This document shows positions 53,380 to 57,182 of a DNA stretch of 57,182 nucleotides, piece by piece (positions within the stretch are counted from its first letter, which is position 1; each line of letters starts with the position of its first letter). A model generated the notes under the pieces. The model worked only from the letters and a program-made list of their open reading frames with translations, had not been told where the DNA came from and did no database searches. Location: NCBI RefSeq assembly GCF_937898475.1, contig NZ_CALEJS010000002.1:1-57182 (forward strand). Reading direction: 5' to 3'. The stretch comes from an uncultured Chitinophaga sp. (GTDB taxonomy: Bacteria; Bacteroidota; Bacteroidia; Chitinophagales; Chitinophagaceae). Both the position numbers and the translations under genes were made by a program.

Positions 53380-54456
53380 ATGAAAACGATATTAACCTAC
53401 ATGCTGCTGCTCATGCTACCTGCCGCTTACGCACAGCAGGTACCTGATTCCATAATGAGCAGCATCTACCAGCAGGTAAAAACACCTTACAAATACGGCC
53501 TGGTATTAACTCCTGCAGACGATTCAAAAAAGCTGGATTGCCCTACCGTATTCAGGAAAGGAGACCAGTGGTACATGACCTACATCGTTTATGATGGCCG
53601 CGGATATGAAACCTGGCTATCCGGCAGTGAGGACCTGCTGCACTGGAAAACACTTGGCAGGATCATGTCTTTCTCTGACACCACTGACTGGGATAACAAC
53701 CAGAAAGCCGGTTACATTGCCCTGCAGGACTATAAATGGGGCGGTTCGTACCAGTGGCAGGCCTATAAAGGAAAATACTGGATGACCTACATTGGCGGCA
53801 GCAGCCGGGGTTATGAGCAGGGACTGCTATCCATCGGTATGGCGCATAGCACCCAGGATCCCTCGAAGCCGCGGGAATGGCAGCGGCTACCCGCACCGGT
53901 GCTGAAAGCTACAGACCCCGATGCCGGCTGGTGGGAGAATAATACACTATATAAGAGTTCTGTTATCTGGGATTGCAACAAAACAACCGGCTATCCCTTT
54001 GTGATGTATTATAATGCCAAAGGAGACAGCCTACAACCCAAACGCGGGAAAGAACGTATAGGAATGGCCGTTTCCGATGATATGGTCCACTGGAAGCGTT
54101 ATGCAAAAGACCCGGTGCTGAACCACCACGCCGGTATTACCGGTGATCCGTATATCCAGCAAATGAACGGCGTGTGGGTGATGTTCTACTTCGGCGCTTT
54201 CTGGAAAGATCGCCCCGGCGCTTTTAACCGCTTTGCCTGCTCGTATGACCTGGTACACTGGACAGACTGGAGTGGCGATGATCTCATCAGCTCTTCCGAG
54301 CCCTATGATGACCGCTTTGCGCATAAGTCCTGTGTAGTATACCACAACGGGGTGGTCTATCATTTCTATTGCGCGGTGAATAAGGCAGACCAGCGCGGTA
54401 TTGCTGTTGCTACTTCGCGAGACATGGGTAAAAGCACTGTAGAATTCAAACATTAA
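53380..54456 (+). CDS. Exported five-bladed propeller glycosidase (GH43/GH130-like)
   Basis: A 358-residue protein with signal MKTILTYMLLLMLPAAYA. The rest is one propeller with repeating blades that carry W and DLxHW motifs: GDQWYMTYIVYDGRGYETWLSG, SEDLLHWKTLGRI, GKYWMTYIGG, SDDMVHWKRY and YDLVHWTDW. This fits the GH43/GH62/GH130 group. Acidic residues at blade starts (KLDCPTVFR, GDPYIQQ) are candidates for the active site. The exact family and sugar (arabinose, xylose or another) cannot be told by eye. It starts 117 bp after the GH106 gene; that gap has no gene or clear terminator. It is followed by the GH2 gene after 16 bp. Confidence 0.72.
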   Translation: MKTILTYMLLLMLPAAYAQQVPDSIMSSIYQQVKTPYKYGLVLTPADDSKKLDCPTVFRKGDQWYMTYIVYDGRGYETWLSGSEDLLHWKTLGRIMSFSDTTDWDNNQKAGYIALQDYKWGGSYQWQAYKGKYWMTYIGGSSRGYEQGLLSIGMAHSTQDPSKPREWQRLPAPVLKATDPDAGWWENNTLYKSSVIWDCNKTTGYPFVMYYNAKGDSLQPKRGKERIGMAVSDDMVHWKRYAKDPVLNHHAGITGDPYIQQMNGVWVMFYFGAFWKDRPGAFNRFACSYDLVHWTDWSGDDLISSSEPYDDRFAHKSCVVYHNGVVYHFYCAVNKADQRGIAVATSRDMGKSTVEFKH

Positions 54457-54472
54457 GGAAAGCACAATTGCA

Positions 54473-56854
54473 ATGAGGATATTAACCGGTCTGTTATTAC
54501 TGCTGGCTATTCATGCAGCTGCACAGGATACAACAAGGGAACAATTATTTGATGCGGGCTGGCGGTTCCATCGCGGCGGCGCCCTGGGTGCGGACAAACC
54601 CGCTTTTAATGATGCGCAGTGGCGGCAGGTCGATCTGCCGCATGACTGGAGCATAGAAGACCTGCCTGGTACCCAGTCTCCTTTTAGTCCGGATGCGATC
54701 AGTCAGCCGGGTGGCGGCTTCACCACAGGCGGTACTGGTTGGTATCGCAAATCCTTTGCACTGCCTGCAACTTACCAGGATAAACGGATACACCTGCAGT
54801 TTGACGGCATTTATATGAATGCGGAGGTATGGCTCAATGGAAAACGCCTGGGCAAACATCCGTATGGTTATACTTCTTTCTCTTATGATATCACAGAACG
54901 TTTGAAATGGGATACCATCAATGTGCTGTCGGTTAAGGTAAGAAATGAGGGAGAAAACAGCCGCTGGTATGCAGGTTCAGGGATCTACCGTCACGTGTGG
55001 CTGAAGTTGATGGGGCCTGTTCATGTAGGGCAATGGGGTACGTATGTTACCACGCCCGAAGTAAATGCAACAGCTGCAAAAGTGCACCTGCAAACCACCG
55101 TGCTGAATACAACAAAGGAAACGGCCGCTGTAAAAGTAGTGAGCCGCATCCTCAATGCACAGGGCAGGGAGGTGGCTGTTACTTCAGATAACCGTAACAT
55201 GTCTGCCCGCGATACCATGCGGTGGGAACAGGATATGACAGTATCAAAACCCATGTTGTGGTCTGTACAAAAACCAGCAATGTATACCGCTGTAACAGAA
55301 GTGTATCGTAACGTGCAGTTAACCGACCGCGTGGAGACGCCATTTGGTATACGTACCATCACAGCGGATGCCGTACACGGTTTTCGCCTCAATGGACAAA
55401 CCATCAAACTGAAGGGCGGCTGCGTACATCATGATAATGGTCCGCTGGGCGCTAAGGCCTATGATCGTGCGGAAGAGCGTAAAGTGGAGCTGCTGAAAGC
55501 TGCGGGATACAATGCCATCCGCTGTGCGCACAATCCGCCTTCACCCGCCTTCCTCGATGCCTGCGACCGTTTAGGTATGCTGGTGATAGATGAAGCTTTT
55601 GATACCTGGCAGGATCAGAAGAACCCGGAAGACTATCACCTGTACTTCGATAAATGGTGGCAGCGGGATGTGGAGAGTATGGTGTACCGCGACAGAAATC
55701 ATCCCTCCGTTATTATGTGGAGCACCGGTAATGAAATACCGAACCGTCAGCGGCCGGAAGTAGCGCGGGTAGCTAAAATGCTGCGTGATTATGTACGCAG
55801 TATTGATAGCACCCGCTTCATTACCTGCGGGGTAAATGGTATTGCGGAGGACAAAGACGCTTTTCTGTCTACGCTTGATATTGCAGGGTATAACTATGCC
55901 AGGGATAAATATGTGCCGGATCATCAGCGTGTGCCGCAAAGAACGATCATTGCTACAGAATCTTTTCCATTGGAAGCATTTGACTATTGGATGGAGGTGG
56001 AGGATCATCCATGGGTATTAGGTGATTTTGTCTGGACTGCATTTGACTATATAGGAGAAGCCAGTATCGGTTGGTTAGGTTTCTGGCAGCAGCAGAGCTT
56101 CTATCCCTGGAACCTGGCTTATTGCGGCGATATCGATATCTGCGGATGGAAACGGCCTCAGTCTTATTACCGCGATGTGCTGTGGAAGAAAGACCAGCTG
56201 TCTGTTTTTGTAAAACCCCCGCAACCGTCTTTTGCGCTCAATCCTCATAAAGTAGACTGGAGCCATTGGGAATGGCATGATGTGGCAGCACACTGGAACT
56301 GGCAGGGAAATGAAGGCAAGCGGCTGGAAGTAAATGTGTATTCATCCTGCGAAGAAGTAGAACTTTTCCTGGAAGGCCGTTCCCTGGGCAGAAAGCCTGT
56401 CAGCCGTGCCAACAGGTTTACAGCAGTATGGCAGGTGCCCTACCAGGAAGGAACATTAAAGGCAATAGGATATAGAAAGAACAAAGTGGTGAATACTGCA
56501 ATTTTACGCACTGCCGGAACAGTAGCAAAACTTAACCTGAGTGCTGACCGTACGGTTTTACAAGCCAGCACACAGGACTTAAGTTATGTAACAGTGGAGT
56601 TGCAGGATGCCAATGGTGTCCGTCATCCGCTTGCAGAGCAGCTGGTACAGTTCGAAATAAGCGGCCCCGCAGTGATCGAAGCAGCAGGCAATGCAAACCC
56701 CAGGAGTGTGGAGAGCTATACATTACCCCGGCGCAAAACCTGGCAGGGCCGTTGTATGGTAGTGGTGAGGACTACGGGTGAGAAGGGGAGGGTGATGTTG
56801 AAAGCGCTGGTACAAGGAATGGAACAGGCACAAATAGTGTTGGAAGTGAAGTAG
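54473..56854 (+). CDS. GH2 beta-galactosidase-like enzyme
   Basis: A 793-residue exported protein (signal MRILTGLLLLLAIHAAA). The sugar-binding N-terminal domain is clear (GWRFHRGG, DLPHDWSIED, GTGWYRKSFALP, VWLNGKRLGKHPYGY), followed by an immunoglobulin-like domain and the TIM barrel. The acid/base Glu lies in NHPSVIMWSTGNE (about residue 418) and the nucleophile Glu in IIATESF (about 496). The C-terminal DUF4982-like and Ig-like domains (about 620-793) are typical of Bacteroidota GH2 proteins. GH2 covers beta-galactosidase, beta-glucuronidase and beta-galacturonidase, so in this pectin context the substrate is open. It is the last enzyme of the plus-strand run in the window. Confidence 0.9.
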   Translation: MRILTGLLLLLAIHAAAQDTTREQLFDAGWRFHRGGALGADKPAFNDAQWRQVDLPHDWSIEDLPGTQSPFSPDAISQPGGGFTTGGTGWYRKSFALPATYQDKRIHLQFDGIYMNAEVWLNGKRLGKHPYGYTSFSYDITERLKWDTINVLSVKVRNEGENSRWYAGSGIYRHVWLKLMGPVHVGQWGTYVTTPEVNATAAKVHLQTTVLNTTKETAAVKVVSRILNAQGREVAVTSDNRNMSARDTMRWEQDMTVSKPMLWSVQKPAMYTAVTEVYRNVQLTDRVETPFGIRTITADAVHGFRLNGQTIKLKGGCVHHDNGPLGAKAYDRAEERKVELLKAAGYNAIRCAHNPPSPAFLDACDRLGMLVIDEAFDTWQDQKNPEDYHLYFDKWWQRDVESMVYRDRNHPSVIMWSTGNEIPNRQRPEVARVAKMLRDYVRSIDSTRFITCGVNGIAEDKDAFLSTLDIAGYNYARDKYVPDHQRVPQRTIIATESFPLEAFDYWMEVEDHPWVLGDFVWTAFDYIGEASIGWLGFWQQQSFYPWNLAYCGDIDICGWKRPQSYYRDVLWKKDQLSVFVKPPQPSFALNPHKVDWSHWEWHDVAAHWNWQGNEGKRLEVNVYSSCEEVELFLEGRSLGRKPVSRANRFTAVWQVPYQEGTLKAIGYRKNKVVNTAILRTAGTVAKLNLSADRTVLQASTQDLSYVTVELQDANGVRHPLAEQLVQFEISGPAVIEAAGNANPRSVESYTLPRRKTWQGRCMVVVRTTGEKGRVMLKALVQGMEQAQIVLEVK

Positions 56855-56899
56855 AAGATTAGCTGATAACATTCCAGCGGTTATTGACTGAGATCCTGC

Positions 56900-57115
56900 A
56901 TGGCTTTGCCGGAACAACAAAATAAACGAAATTTACCTGGCCCCTGGCTGTTAAAGCTCGAAGGCAATACATTAACTTATAGCGAAACCGGGTTGTTGCT
57001 GATTTTTGATAAAACTACGGGTAACCACGAATTGAGAGAGTATGAAGAAATGAAAGCGCATGATGTTGCTTTTGAGCTGATAAAGGAATGGGCGGCTGAT
57101 CCTGCGGCGCCCTGA
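56900..57115 (+). CDS. Small hypothetical protein
   Basis: A 71-residue soluble, acidic protein without signal peptide or membrane segment. The central part LLLIFDKTTGNHELREYEEMKAHDVAFELIKEWAAD looks like a compact strand-helix unit, which supports a real gene. I know no family for it. It begins 45 bp after the GH2 gene and may be a tail gene of the PUL or an unrelated unit. The last 67 bases of the window (57116-57182) show nothing I can assign. Confidence 0.5.
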   Translation: MALPEQQNKRNLPGPWLLKLEGNTLTYSETGLLLIFDKTTGNHELREYEEMKAHDVAFELIKEWAADPAAP

Positions 57116-57182
57116 GGAAAGGACAAAGTAAGGTCGCGGTAGACAGCACCTATGATTTTGTTGAGGTAGGTGTTACTTTTGT

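Noticed and set aside
56980..57182. Open minus-strand frame at the right edge of the window
   Set aside because: It is antisense to the more plausible 71-residue protein and cut by the window end; no family could be seen.
1..57182. CRISPR array, prophage, tRNA or rRNA genes
   Set aside because: No evenly spaced repeat-spacer array, no phage structural or integrase genes and no tRNA-like cloverleaf or rRNA sequence were noticed. The octamer arrays have no spacers.

Overview
The window looks like a chromosomal segment of a polysaccharide-degrading Bacteroidota, most likely a Chitinophaga-like member of the Chitinophagaceae. The evidence is two SusC/SusD pairs, an ECF sigma/FecR pair facing a SusC with an N-terminal STN domain, many secreted or lipoprotein glycosidases, few Shine-Dalgarno-like sites, and a TTTG-N19-TAnnTTT type promoter. 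The genus is an inference.

Region 1 (1-11.8 kb): five degenerate repeats resembling IS21-family ends lie at the left edge. A minus-strand SusC-SusD-thioredoxin-S9 peptidase cluster follows, faced by a divergent ECF sigma factor and FecR anti-sigma factor. The cluster is visibly AT-richer than the rest of the window. The change seems to fall inside the susC gene, near the STN/plug boundary, as if an existing signalling domain had received a new receptor body.

Region 2 (11.9-24.9 kb): an accessory stretch. It holds a small lipoprotein, a Tat-signal PLP enzyme and a small membrane protein. It also holds a tightly coupled three-gene conflict-system candidate: an EAD-like domain fused to a trypsin-like protease, an EAD-like domain fused to a SIR2-like domain, and a membrane-anchored nSTAND1 ATPase with a C-terminal beta-propeller. 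Around it lie a phosphatase pseudogene abutting the system, a GNAT-ankyrin fusion, an inverted octamer-repeat element, a DUF4142 lipoprotein, a histidine kinase, and remnants of a second kinase and a response regulator.

Region 3 (23.9-57 kb): a large polysaccharide utilization locus (PUL). A GntR-type regulator and two glycosidases (one GH138-like, one GH29 fused to a propeller) run leftwards. SusC, SusD and ten further genes run rightwards: PL1 pectate lyase, DUF3826, beta-helix/TIM-barrel fusion, GH140-GH43-sialidase-like mega-enzyme, GH78, sialidase-like propeller, TIM-barrel isomerase-like protein, GH106, GH43/GH130-like and GH2. The mix (apiosidase-like, two rhamnosidase families, pectate lyase, fucosidase, galacturonidase-like) suggests a complex pectin, possibly rhamnogalacturonan II. 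Putative operators of the form TRTACTRTAC precede the regulator and the SusC operon, and a third copy lies in Region 2.

The most interesting candidate system is 13723-19067. It joins two different EAD-like effectors to a STAND hub that has no EAD of its own and whose predicted topology puts the propeller in the periplasm.
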